Positions 22,121 through 33,103 of a stretch of DNA of 64,000 nucleotides are shown here, one piece after another (position 1 is the first letter of the stretch; the number at the start of each line of letters is the position of its first letter). The stretch is from Ryuthela nishihirai (taxonomy: Eukaryota > Arthropoda > Arachnida > Araneae > Heptathelidae): NCBI GenBank assembly GCA_038380435.1, contig JAWZYU010000004.1:23162001-23226000 (forward strand), read 5' to 3'. The notes beneath the pieces are model-generated. The model ran no database searches, had not been told where the DNA came from, and saw nothing but the letters and a program-made list of their open reading frames with translations. The position numbers and the translations under genes were made by a program.

Positions 22121-22230
22121 AACGATGGCAAAATACTTTGATAAAAACAAATGCCAAGAAGTTTCAGAGGATGATATTTAATGTAACTTTTTGCTTCTGT
22201 CCACGAATTAAATGATCACGCTAAGTATTT

Positions 22231-22270
22231 ATGGTGACAAAGACCTCTGTTTACTAATAGTCACATAGAC
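22231..22270. repeat. Right flank repeat of the mariner
   Basis: Partial direct repeat of the 20684-20739 sequence (ggtgacaaagacctctgttt, agtcacatagact). Confidence 0.5.
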
Positions 22271-24899
22271 TATTCTTGGAGTTGAATTCTATCAAACCTT
22301 ACCCTGAGATCTTCCTTCAGAATCCCAGTTCCCGAGAAACGCACGACTCAATACTTTGACGTCCGATACGATTCTGTCTTCCCCTTGCTGAATCCTTTCT
22401 CTCACGCGTTACTTGCCCTCAAGGTCACCGTTGGCAACAGCGCTCGTCCCTCATCACCCAGTGGTGCCATAAAGTTTCATCCGGTGACCAACACCTGGCT
22501 AGCGCACAAGAGAAGTTGGTGCTTCGTCACCATGTCATCTTCACACTTTCGATGCATTTTGTGCACCAGGTGCAGTTTCATCAACTCTACGTTCTCAGCC
22601 AACAGAAATAGCTATAGGCAATAACCATACCACAAGAACAAAATGGTCACAAATATCATCAATATGCACATTGATCATAGAAATTATTATCAATAAAAAT
22701 ATCAATATCTATGAACATATATTTACTACATTATGCAATCTCACTCATTTAATTATGCGAGGGATATTACACTAGCTCATTAGCACCAAAAATTGTCGTT
22801 CAGAGGTAAAACAACCCTATATATAAATACACATGGGATTCATCAGGTGGACTGCATAACAATATGATTGATTATGTATTAATCGGTAGCAAATGGGTTA
22901 GTTCTGTTGGGAATATTAGGTCATATACAGAAGCTGAATTCAGAGGCCTGACCATAACCTTGTTAAAAATGTCTCGCAACTTAAACTTAAAAAGTGTGGA
23001 TTTTCATATAGGCATATGATGGGACATTCTTTATTGGGGAGAAAATTTCTTAAGAAAACAATTTTTATTTTTAAATCTGTTCCAGTTCCATTGCAGCAGA
23101 AGAGAATTTTCAGTGTTTCGCTCGAACGTAGATATTAGAAATGAAGAGAAGGAAATGGAGAGAATATTTCTTTTTCAAGTAGGATGCATGCTTCCGGTAA
23201 TGAATGGATGAACAGCATAAGGATGACATTCATTTCCAAAGTTTTGCTGCTGGAAGGAATGAGGCTTTTAATCAGGTTGATGCACATTGAGAGTAAATCA
23301 ATGACGATTTTATTATTCTTGTTTATTTTTTTGGGGGGTCTGTTAGCCCCGTTAAAATTTTATGCTAGCTTTTTTAAAGGTAAATTTAGACGAATGTGCT
23401 TCATCTTGGTGAAGCGTGAGATTCGTAGGATGGAAGTGAGAGCGGAATGCTGCAAGGTAAGGGCAGAAGTTTTAATTCAGAGAGAGTATTTGGGGGGCTG
23501 CTAATCGAAAGCACAGAGGATGTGCTGGGAGTAGACACCTTAGTGTTATTGTCCTCAGAGGTTCCAGTATTGGCAGGATAAGACAAATTATCCGTGCTAG
23601 CTAGTCTCGAAAGCGAAGATTTCGATTTTATTCTTATTGATAAATAACGTTACTAAATAAGTTTTCGGGAATGCAGTAGCAATTTTACAAAAAAAAATCT
23701 TTAATAAATAATATGTTTACAAAAAAAATTATAAAATTTGTTAAGAAGAAAGAAAATGACAGTGTTTTATTATTCGATATTTAGAAGAACTCTAAGAATA
23801 GAAAATGCTGTTAACAATAATCTAGTAACGAATTTTCTTCAATTGCGGAAACATTCCAATCTTCCAGGTGCTCTTGTTTTCTTCTCCTCTCAACATTTAA
23901 TAAGTCAAAAGATAATCGCAGTCGTTTTTCATTTAAGGGAAATGTTAAAGACATAATACAGGATAAGAAGTGAGGAGCGTACCCAGAATTTAGTTTCGGG
24001 AGGGGTTGGTCGAAGATTTTAACTTCGGTGGGGGTGGGGTCGAGATTTTAGTTTTGGGGGAGGGGAGTCTGTGAATAAGACCTGATTAATGTTTCCTATT
24101 TACTAAAATATTACACCAGATAGGAAAGATTAAAATGATATTATATGTGGAATAAATATTTATAGTTGGTTTTTAAATCGATTTTAAGTTGTCTTTTTTA
24201 ATTTATTTTTATTGTCGGACATATACCATGGAACTAAAATAAAAATTATACAAATACAAATGTTTTGTATTTCAAAGCAGGTAGTGAAGTTTGATATTTC
24301 GTATAAGACGACAGATTTTCAGAGGAAGGTGGTCCGAACCCCGGGTACGTCCCTGTCAACGTCGTAACAAGTGCATTTCAAAATGTGCATTTTTAATAAG
24401 AATCTATGTGCTATGGATATACGTTGTATCAATCAATTACTTACCGGGTTCGGGCACCTATTGTGACTTCGTCGAGATTTCTTCTGCTGACCCCACGCTC
24501 TGCCCTTTTTTTAAAAAGAGGAACACCTCTGGGTTTCGAAAAAAAAAAAGGATGTCCTTCAATGAAAGGTTACCTGAAGGAGTTCCATATATGTAGACTA
24601 TATGAAGTATGTTCTAAAGGTATGATACTATATATAATATGAATTATATATCAAGTAATGCCATAGTAGGAGAGCGAGCCAAGCATTGTGCTCATTATGC
24701 CTGGATGGACTTTACAGAAGGTTTCCATCAGTCTCGTAACATTTGTCCAACGGATCCCTTTCCTCTACTCAGTTTGAGTCCTTCACCATTCAGCGCATTG
24801 CGTGCAAAGGAAATGCTGCTTAGAGGTAGAACATTCCAACACGAATCCACGTGCAATATGCAGGCCTAAAACAACAAGCGAGGTCAAAACTACGGAGAA
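22271..24899. other. Non-coding stretch
   Basis: A moderately GC-rich patch lies at 22380-22580 and a G-rich triple repeat of about 35 bp at 23990-24068 (agtttcgggagggg and related). ORFs up to 106 codons show no motifs. Confidence 0.45.
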
Positions 24900-24913
24900 G
24901 TAACAAGAATTTC

Positions 24914-25062
24914 CGAATAAGAAAAGTCTCCCAACCTAAATCCAAGTGTAGAATTGCATTTTCACTTGGATTTCCGAATAAGAAATCCTCCCAACCTAAA
25001 TCCAAGTGTAGAATTGCATTTTCCGAATAAGAAAATGCAATTCTACACTTGGATTTAGGTTG
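24914..25062. repeat. Direct plus inverted repeat with a perfect 32-bp-arm hairpin
   Basis: The unit ccgaataagaaa with cccaacctaaatccaagtgt and agaattgcattttc occurs twice directly (24914 and 24974). A third copy is exactly inverted: 24992-25023 pairs with 25031-25062 around the loop cgaataa. Confidence 0.9.
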
Positions 25063-26299
25063 TATCATTCCTGCGGCAAATCGTTTTCGCTGAGTAATTG
25101 AGAAATTTCTTGTTGTGCATAACGCAATCGAATATTCCTCAGTGAAAGGTTTAAAACCTCGTCAGAGAAAGCTGCATTTTTTTTAAAACGTTCCTATTTG
25201 GTTAGTCGGAATAAATTTCTAATGAAGTATATGTGCAGCAGACATGGTCTAAGATATCAGAAATATCTGCAATAAATGATGATAAATTAATGTTCTTTAA
25301 TAATGTTCAGAATTCATTTTTTCGCGTTAGCACTATTAGGAAAGCTGGAAGTGAGTTTGAAGGAACTAACTTGATGAGAACTTGGGAGATGAGTGATGCA
25401 GTAATATGACGAGTGACGCTGCGGCTCTTTTCAATTCGTTTTTTTCTCAACCAAGGTTTTCGCTTAATTATCTACACATTTCAGTTGTGTTACTGACATT
25501 TATTAATGAAGTGGAACCGGAGCACATTGACGATTTTTTTTCGTAAAAGAATATTATCGATTGACATTTATTAAACTCTACGCTCTTTCAAACATTGAAA
25601 ATTAGTGAACCTGTTGCAATGGTATTGCAGCAATGAATAACAACTAGTATGGAGAATCAGTAATGTAGAGTGGGACGAATAAACTGTACATTATAATAAC
25701 AACATTAGTAATAATGTCATACAATAACGATAATACATAACAACCATAATAGAGTATTATTAGTGTAATGAATTTAAGAAACGGATGGAATTCTAACTCT
25801 GCAATTCGATTGCATTAACCCTGTTCATTCTTGTCAAACCACAGCTGGTGAAAGAACTGGATTGGCCGTGGAAAGTTAGGGAATTACGGAAAGAACACAT
25901 AATCGCAGGGAGGGATTCTAGTGAGGAGGGGAAAGACCCGCCCCCCCCCCCGGAGAACTTTAGCAACCGGAATAGAGACGGAAAATAATAATCAACCTAT
26001 CTTTTGCATATATTCGTATTATGCAAAGATTCTTTAAAATATCAGTAGTAAGAAGGAAAAAACAGATTCCGTTATTTGGTAATGGTAATTTCCTAAAAAA
26101 AAAGGAAACTGAAACGATGTTCTGTTTCATTTTGGTTCCATCAGTCCCCTCCCTGACTTCCTCCCCTGAAACCTTTTTAGGTCCTGCCCTAGAAAAATTA
26201 TTAGTTATGAATAATAAAATCGATGTTTCTCATGCGATTAATTATATCCTTGTTTGTTATGCATAAATTTCCTTTCATTTTATAATCACATGAAGCCTC
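25063..26299. other. AT-rich non-coding stretch
   Basis: Ends with a C10 tract near 25940 and no recognised gene. Confidence 0.45.
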
Positions 26300-26860
26300 T
26301 GCATTTGACCTTTGAGCGGCACATTTCTTTGCACATAATGGGCTAAATGGCCAGGTCACAAGGACTCCAAGGTCTAAAACAAGGTTCGAGAAAGAAGTCC
26401 ACTGGACAGCTGTTAGAAAGCAGATGGAAATCTCCCGTCGAGGACATCCAGAGTGCTCTTGAGCATCCACATGATATGGCTCTCCTGCAGAAAGAGTGCT
26501 CTTGAGCATCCACATGAGCATCCACACGATATGGCTCTCCTGCAGAAAGAGTGCTCTTGAGCATCCACATGATATGGCTCTCCTGCAGAAAGAGTGCTCT
26601 TGAGCATCCACATGAGCATCTACATGATATGGCTCTCCTGCAGAAAGAGCCACGGCCTAACGTCCCTTCCGACAAATGGTGGTCTTTGCCAGCATACGGG
26701 TGTTCCCTTTCTCGCAGAGGGCAGTGGGGCAGTGAGGGGGGGAGAGGGGAGGTTTAGCGGATATCAACTCGGGAACAGATGAGACTCGAACCTGAGAACT
26801 GTAAATTACATGCCTGGCACTCTAACGACTAAGACAAATTCTTCCCAATAATGAGAGATG
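26300..26860 (-). mobile_element. SINE-A copy with internal expansion, degenerate head
   Basis: Minus orientation. From left: family 3' end (tttgagcggcacatttcttt, atgggctaaatggccaggtc), the acagctgttag core, the expanded middle (separate entry), then the tRNA-Thr-like head, with ggttcgagtctcatctg and agtgccaggcatgtaa read on the minus strand. The head departs from the other copies (Thr-like loop CATGTAA). After the head comes aataatgagagatggaatct, shared with the copy at 30228. Confidence 0.75.
26441..26645. repeat. 43-bp tandem repeat inside a SINE-A
   Basis: Units of gagtgctcttgagcatccac plus atgatatggctctcctgcagaaa repeat about four times, with some units carrying an extra 'atgagcatcc' insertion. 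The unit corresponds to the SINE-A segment cgtgttctttaacgtgcaca plus gggtatggctctcccgcac. Overlapping ORFs on both strands are repeat by-products. Confidence 0.88.
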
Positions 26861-28389
26861 GAATCTGTCAAGGTTGAATGATCGAAAGTCTGAAACTGAT
26901 TTTATCCTCGCAGATGCTTTGCATATGAAGTTAATTACTGCCAACAAGCTATTTACGAAGAGATTTCATCTAACCCGTCGTGATCTATTCGAAAAGACTT
27001 AATTTTCTTCACATAAATGAGAAACATGTAGATTTTATTGTTGTTGTTTTTAATCACGGTCGCTTATTTACAGAAGAAATTTATGTGGGTGGGAGAGTTG
27101 TAATTTTAGAAATGCGGATGACTTCCGAACAGGAAGCAGCCGGCGATGAAGACTCAGAAATGGGAGGGAACAGATGGAGAGATAAAATCAGTGAAACGCA
27201 AAAAGAAAAAAAAAATACCAGAGAAGAAAAAGTGTTCAAAAAAAGGGAAGAACGAAATCGAAGGAGAAAAATCCAAGGTGAGAGATGCTTTTGTCACCAG
27301 TGAACGTCTCAAGAATTCTGAAATGAGATTTGCTTTTATAGTTGTTACCAATGAGAGTGATGGTGCAAAGATCCAGTCTGTCAGATCCAGTCTGTGGGGC
27401 ATAATCCTCTGAGAGGTCCATGGCAGAAGAAATAAGAGAAACAGAGTTTCATACCCATGATGGCAGATACCGAAATCGTTAAGGGCAAACCAAAATGACT
27501 TGCTCTACTACATTAGCAATTCGGGAACGAAAAAAATTCTGTTTCAAGCAAAGGTAAAATTTATAAATCTTTAATCTCGTACAATAACCACTGTTAGTGG
27601 CCTCTTCGTCCGATTTCAATTAGATACTAACAACCTCGTCGCCCTATGTCGATTCGGGGATCTGCATCTTTGCCGTTATTAATCCCACCAACATCTTCAT
27701 CATCTTATGTGAATCCAGCTCATCACTAGTAAAAGGTTGCAGACAAATATTTCGAAATATTTCAGAAAATAAAAGTAGCAACTTTTCCAAATTTGTGATC
27801 ACTGCAGGATTAGATAACTTCTTTTTAAGTTTTCGAATGCTTGTGTTGTCTTGTATTAGTCCTATTACTTCTCCGAAAAATCCATTAGTACCATTTTGAT
27901 GAATAATAATATGTGGTTTCATTTTGTAGGCAGGGCTGTAGCTTTTACGGGGACAGAGCGGCAAATAAGAGCTAGAATTAGGGAGAAACTGTACTTTTGC
28001 TTATCAGATTACTTTCTAACTTTTTTTTTCACTCCAAGCTCTGCCATGATAATCGGAATCAACGATTTGTATCAACCTAAAAAAAAACATTATTGTTCTA
28101 ATTTAATGCAAATAATATAACAAGATACGCAATACAAAAGGAAATTAATCCTTTTAATTTCAAGACCAAGGGGTTTTATAACATTGTCCAGTTTTAAAAG
28201 TTAATGCTATGTTATTTAATTTTCTTATGGTCAACAGCCTTTATGACGAGTCTTTTTTCCTGAAAAAACTTTTCCTCAAGTGGGGGGGGGGGTATTTTTT
28301 GCCAATGAAAATTCATTGGCAACTACAAAGAACTTTCAAAATGGAATGAAACTTATGCAATACAATTGTAATAGGTAACAATATTCTAC
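26861..28389. other. Spacer with one unrecognised ORF
   Basis: Contains the 27644-27964 ORF, listed separately, and a purine-rich stretch at 27120-27290. Nothing else was recognised. Confidence 0.45.
27644..27964 (-). CDS. Unrecognised 106-codon ORF
   Basis: The ORF encodes a mostly helical, Leu/Lys-rich product (for example NLEKLLLLFSEIFRNICL, residues about 58-75) and stays open in a 65% AT region. No domain was recognised, and there is no paralogue in the window. A decayed gene, an exon or chance are all possible; codon statistics would help decide. Confidence 0.25.
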   Translation of the reverse strand: MPLCPRKSYSPAYKMKPHIIIHQNGTNGFFGEVIGLIQDNTSIRKLKKKLSNPAVITNLEKLLLLFSEIFRNICLQPFTSDELDSHKMMKMLVGLITAKMQIPEST

Positions 28390-29852
28390 CTCAAGCATCT
28401 GCTTACCTTTCTATATAAGAAGTCTCTCTGTGTAAGAAGCCTTTTATATAGGAAGTCCTTTCATATTCATATAAGGAACCTTTCTATATAAGAAGTCTCT
28501 CTATGTAAGAATCCCTTTATATAGGAAGCCATTCCATATTCATATAAGGAACCTTTTTATATAAGAAGTCTCTCTATGTAAGAATCCTTTTATATAGGAA
28601 GCCCTTCCATACTCATATAAGGAACCTTTCTATATTAGAAGTCTCTCTATGTAAGAATCCTTTTATATAGGAAGCCCTTCCATATTCATATAAGGAACCT
28701 TTCTATATAAGAAGTCTCTCTATGTAAGAGTACCTTTATATAGGAAGCCCTTCAATATTCATATAAGGAACCTTTCTATATAAGAAGTCTCTCTATGTAG
28801 AATCCCTTTATATAGGAAGCCCTTCCATATTCATATAAGGAACCTTTCTATATAAGAAGTCTCTCTATGTAAGAATCCCTTTATATAGGAAGCCCTTCCA
28901 TATTCATATAAGGAACCTTTCTATATAAGAAGTCTCTCTATGTAAGAGTACCTTTATATAGGAAGCCCTTCAATATTCATATAAGGAACCTTTCTATATA
29001 AGAAGTCTCTCTATGTAAGAATCCCTTTATATAGGAAGCCCTTCCATATTCATATAAGGAACCTTTCTATATAAGAAGTCTCTCTATGTAAGAATCCCTT
29101 TATATAGGAAGCCCTTCCATATTCATATAAGGAACCTTTCTATATAAGAAGTCATACCCATGATGTAAGAATCCTTTTATATAGGAAGCCCTTCCATATT
29201 CATGTAAGGAACCTTTCTGTATAAGAAGTCTCTCTATGTAAGAATACCTTTATATAGGAAGCCCTTTCATATTCATATAAGGAACTTTTCTATATAAGAA
29301 GTCTCTCTATGTAAGAATCCCTTTATGTAGGAAGCCCTTCCATATTCATATAGGGGCGGGGGTGGCTCAGTCGGTAGCGCGCCAGGCTCGTAATCTGTAG
29401 TTCCCAGGTTCGAGTCCCAGCTGGGTCAGCGTTGAGATTTATCTCCGCAAAATTCCCCGCCCTGCCCACGGTCAGTAGGGGACACCGATGGGCTTGGAAA
29501 GGCCGCCGTCCGTCGGATGGGACGTTAAGCCGTGGCCCCGTGTGCGGGAGAGCCATACCCTGAGCACGTTAAAGAACACGCTGGATGGCCTTGACGGGAG
29601 ACTATCATCTGTCTCCCAACAGCTGTTCCAGTGGGTCCCCTCCCCCAACCTTCTCTGAGCCTTCGGGGTCCATGTGACCTGGCCATTTAGCCCATGGTGT
29701 GCAAAAAAGTGCCGCTCAGAGGTAAAACAACCCAACCCATATTCATATAAGGAACATTTCTATATAAGAAGTCTCTCTATGTGAGAATCCCGTTATAAAG
29801 GAAACCCTTCCATATTCATATAAGGAACCTTTCTATATAAGAAGCCATTCAG
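28390..29852. repeat. 73-bp satellite, about 15 units, interrupted by a SINE
   Basis: The unit is aagaatccctttatataggaagcccttccatattcatataaggaacctttctatataagaagtctctctatgt in content; key blocks are ctttatataggaagccc, ccatattcatataaggaac and ctatataagaagtctctc. A three-unit higher-order pattern is visible: a variant with agagtacc and ttcaatattc recurs at about 28729 and 28945. One unit has 'atacccatga' inserted near 29153. A SINE-A interrupts the array at 29353-29736. Confidence 0.93.
29353..29736 (+). mobile_element. SINE-A, full-length (384 bp), 13-bp target duplication
   Basis: The head is a clear tRNA-Thr (CGT anticodon loop ctcgtaa) with A box gtggctcagtcggtagc and B box ggttcgagtccc. 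The body carries ccgtccgtcggatgggac, aacgctggatggcc and tccaacagctgttcc-like segments and ends ggtaaaacaaccca, without a poly-A tail. Identical 13-bp flanks CCATATTCATATA (29340-29352, 29737-29749) come from the host satellite. This is the reference copy for the family here. Confidence 0.93.
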
Positions 29853-30227
29853 AAGATCTGTGAAGAAGGCATTGTTGGCAAACGAAAGAAAAACGTTTAT
29901 TTACAGTCAAAAATTTAACATCTTTTTTTTGTTAGAGCAGAATTTAAATTTCGTTACGTTTAACATTATAACGAAATATTTTTCGTACAAATACAAAGTA
30001 ATGAAATTATTATTCGATTAAAATATTTATTAATGATTTATGATAATAATTAATAGAATAAAAAGGCAGTTAAAGACCAATGCATAAAAAAATCATTATT
30101 AGTTCTTAATTACGATTTTGTAAACGGATCTACAATTTCTAGGAGGAAGGAAATCCTTCATTGGCTTACGAACCTGAATGAGGAAAGCTGTTTGTTAAAA
30201 TGAATTGGACCCCAATATCTCGAATAA
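29853..30227. other. AT-rich spacer
   Basis: Nothing recognised. Confidence 0.5.
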
Positions 30228-30390
30228 TTTTTGCTCGCAGAGGGCAGTGAGGGAAGGGGGGAGGTTTAGCTGATAAATTTCTCAATTCGAGAACAGATGA
30301 GACTCGAACCTAAGAAATGTAAATTACAAGCCTGGCACTCTGACGACTAAGACAAACTCTGCCCAATAATGAGAGATGGAATCTGTGAAG
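30228..30390 (-). mobile_element. SINE-A head fragment (tRNA-Thr-like)
   Basis: Only the head portion is left: gagactcgaacctaagaa (B box on the minus strand), ttacaagcctggcactctg and gacgactaagaca. It matches the divergent head at 26700-26860, including the following aataatgagagatggaatct. Confidence 0.65.
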
Positions 30391-31417
30391 AGGTTCTGGT
30401 TGAATTCTGGTGCTCTGTTGTTGCTCTGTTGTAACGTGTTTCATTGCAAATCATTTATGCTGCACAGTGTTCGAATGCTTTCATTACATTTCATACTTTA
30501 GACTCATTGCTAATGGAGTAAACCTCTAAGATAAGCTTCGTTTTCGTTGTTGTTATTCCTGGACACTTTAAAGAATTCTGACGCTCATTTCGACAAAGCA
30601 AATTCGAACAAAGTAAGTGAGGGAAAAAATGTCAAGGGACCAACTTCTTAAAAATCTGGTGAAATATCTTTCAGTCTCTGATAGATGCGACCATTCAGAA
30701 TAAATAGATATTGTTTCTGAACATCGTTGCAAATAATGTGTTGCCTTAAATAGAGGATACAAAATACTTCTGTTGTCATTGGTTTAAATAGAAAGGCAGG
30801 TGTCACGTGGAAAAACAAATTATCCCTTATTTCGGAAAAGAGACTTCATACTGCATCAAAAAAATCGACTGAATAAATATAAGTAAAGCAACTTATTACC
30901 TATTTATCTTTATGCAATCTGTTCTCAACGGAGCTGCAGACAAGTACAAGGGAGGCGTCGTCACTTGTTGGCCAATCAACATTCTATTACTCATTTCTTG
31001 ACTAGGAAGGTTAAGTTTATAATATTGATCCTCCTATTCCATATACCTAATGAAATATTTATGGGCGCTATCAAGACAAGATTGTATGTTTAGGAAAGGA
31101 AATGTCGAGGTTAAAACCAGAAGTCTTGATTATCGCCAAGGTAACTGGCCTTTTCTCTCATCCAACTCTCTATTCCATACCCAAATTACTCCACCTACAG
31201 AATTCCTTCTCGTGTTTAAGCTGATCACCGGATATTGCAAGACAACCGAGATTTTCACCCTATTGTAACTGCCCTGCTGTTCCTTCTGAATGAATGGAGT
31301 TCAACCCTTTACCACTGCCACTATTATCTCTGGCAATCGCATCTCCTTTTCTCTGGATGCTAATTATGAGCAGAGTGATTAGGAGAACTGCCAATCAAAT
31401 ATTTCAAGAATGTGTCA
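30391..31417. other. Non-coding stretch
   Basis: No gene or repeat recognised. Confidence 0.5.
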
Positions 31418-31427
31418 TTGAGCAGGG

Positions 31428-31780
31428 TTGGGTTGTTTTACCTCTGAGCGGCACTTTTTTGCACACCATGGGCTAAATGGTCAGACATGGAGCCCGAAGG
31501 CTCAGAGAAGGGGACTCTGGGGGAGGGGACCCACTGGAACAGCTGTTGGGAGACAGATGGTAGCCTCCCGTCTAGGCCATCCAACGTGTTCTTTAACGTG
31601 CACAGGGTATGGCTCTCCCGTCCACGGCTTAACGTCCCATCCGACAGACGGCGGCCTTTCCAAGTCCATCGATGTTCCCTACTGACCGTGGAGTTTTGCG
31701 GAGATAAGTCTGGGACTCGAACCTGGGAACTGCAGATTACGAGCCTGACGCGCTACAGACTGAGCCACCCCCGCTCCTCG
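31428..31780 (-). mobile_element. SINE-A, near full-length, 10-bp target duplication
   Basis: Minus orientation; starts ttgggttgttttacctctga (family 3' end) and ends with the tRNA head gactgagccacccccgctcc. Flanked by TTGAGCAGGG on both sides (31418-31427 and 31781-31790). Confidence 0.9.
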
Positions 31781-31790
31781 TTGAGCAGGG

Positions 31791-33103
31791 ACTGTTTTAC
31801 AACTAGTTGAGAGTAAAACTTAAAATGTAAATCTGTCGAAATTGGCAGAGGATTCAGTTTCCAACTATTGATTGTAGGGGGGAAAAAACTGAAGAAAGCT
31901 GAATGCTACCGACAGAAAAAAAGAAGAAAGCTAAATGCTATCGACAGAAAAAAAAAAGAAGAAAGCTAAATGCTATCGACAGAAAAAAAAAACCTTGAGA
32001 ATAACAAAATAACGGAATTACGTTTTCCGTTTCTCGTTATGTTTTACCGTTAAGAAAGGCAGATTGGCGGGTTGCTAAATTTTTTTTCTGATGCTTTTTC
32101 TAAATGATTTTCTAAATGCTTTTTTCTGAATTGCAACCAGTTCTGCAATTCAGTCGTTGCGCTCAGGTTAATCTGGGTTCAACCCCTGGAGAACGAAAAG
32201 CGTTTCAGTTGACTCGACTGACACTCAACTTGTCACGAAAAAACAATAATCCTCATGAGTGTTTAAAAAAAGAAAAAAGTGTTTCTGAATGAATGATGCC
32301 TGGATTTCAGTTTCAACCACGCAGTGGGAAAGCAACATTCCATGTCAGCCTCCCCGGCATGTTAACTGCCGATGATCGAGTCTCACTCCGTCAGCCTCGA
32401 AGCTGAGGTCCCATTCAGCGAAACGAATCACAAAAGAGGCGACGTTGAATGACTGATCGTCGTCACTCTCTTCATCGGATCAATGCCCGAAAAGATTCCG
32501 TCCTCGCTCGCCAGATGCCATCGGATCAGGCTTATTCCTTGCTAACTAGAACGCATCCGATGGCTCTTGTGCAAGATTCACGACGGGACACGGATGGAAG
32601 ACAATAACTCACAACCACGCACTGGAAAACAAACGACTTTTATGTCACAGTCAGGTGCGTGCTTCGATGCATTAGTGTTTTTCAGCCATGTAGCCAGGAG
32701 GGTAACCCAGGAGCCCTACCCCGCAATTCTAATACAAAAATTCTGAAAATAAGATTTTGAAAACGTTTTTTTTTTGTCTAGGTATTTAATATTTTTAATA
32801 CACATACATACCGCAATCCAGATGTCCCCTTTTTCTGAGGCCTTAAGGCACACTTTTCATAACTCAACTTATTTCATGAAATTCTAAACTTTATCAACAG
32901 TAAATTAAAATATTGCATCTGTATGGAATTTTTTCCTTCCAAAAATTCCATATAGATGCAATATTTTAATTTACAGGGTTCAATATTTTAATTTTCGAGT
33001 TTATTAATTTTTCGGAGTTCCTAATTTCGGGGTTTTAAATTTTCAGGGTTTAATTTTTGGAGGATGCAATATTTTATTTTACGGGGTTCACATCCAGGAA
33101 ATG
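31791..33103. other. Non-coding stretch with small repeats
   Basis: Three ~35-bp units of gaagaaagctaaatgctatc gacagaaaaa lie at 31892-31991. A 34-bp-arm inverted repeat is at 32900-32974. The rest is unremarkable. Confidence 0.55.
32900..32974. repeat. Inverted repeat, 34-bp arms, one mismatch
   Basis: gtaaattaaaatattgcatc and the following tgtatggaattttt are mirrored at 32941-32974 around a 7-nt loop. Partial copies of the 'gcaatattttaatttt' word follow at 32980 and 33066. Confidence 0.85.

Larger units (their letters stand above)
20890..22182 (+). pseudogene. mariner-family transposase, frameshifted and split by SINE-B
   Basis: The first ORF (20890-21090) is the N-terminal helix-turn-helix region: SAAATVEEMSEAYGLRRSAF and FKWHKRFKEGREFVADDPRP are typical of mariner DNA-binding domains. 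A shifted frame continues with SYGSAHATVKTHLKMSRI and LTPEQKE. Next comes a damaged segment where the GDETW motif should be, then ALVFFDIKDVLVTHFVPRGT, a TAG in KVLRTKL*GAIREKRPEL, LHHDNARPHTA (second Asp region) and PDLAPCDFFL (third catalytic region). A SINE-B insertion at 21860-22120 interrupts the C-terminus, and coding resumes with RWQ. Several frameshifts, stops and the missing first catalytic segment make it inactive. Confidence 0.85.

Noticed and set aside
20684..22270. Flanking gtcacacagacc words as mariner terminal inverted repeats
   Set aside because: They are in direct, not inverted, orientation.
29323..29735. ORFs of 77-87 codons within SINE-A copies (also at 31428, 38353, 39156)
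   Set aside because: The same peptides recur because the SINE recurs; SINEs are non-coding Pol III repeats.
28390..29852. CRISPR-like regular array
   Set aside because: There are no unique spacers between repeats; it is a plain tandem satellite in eukaryotic DNA.
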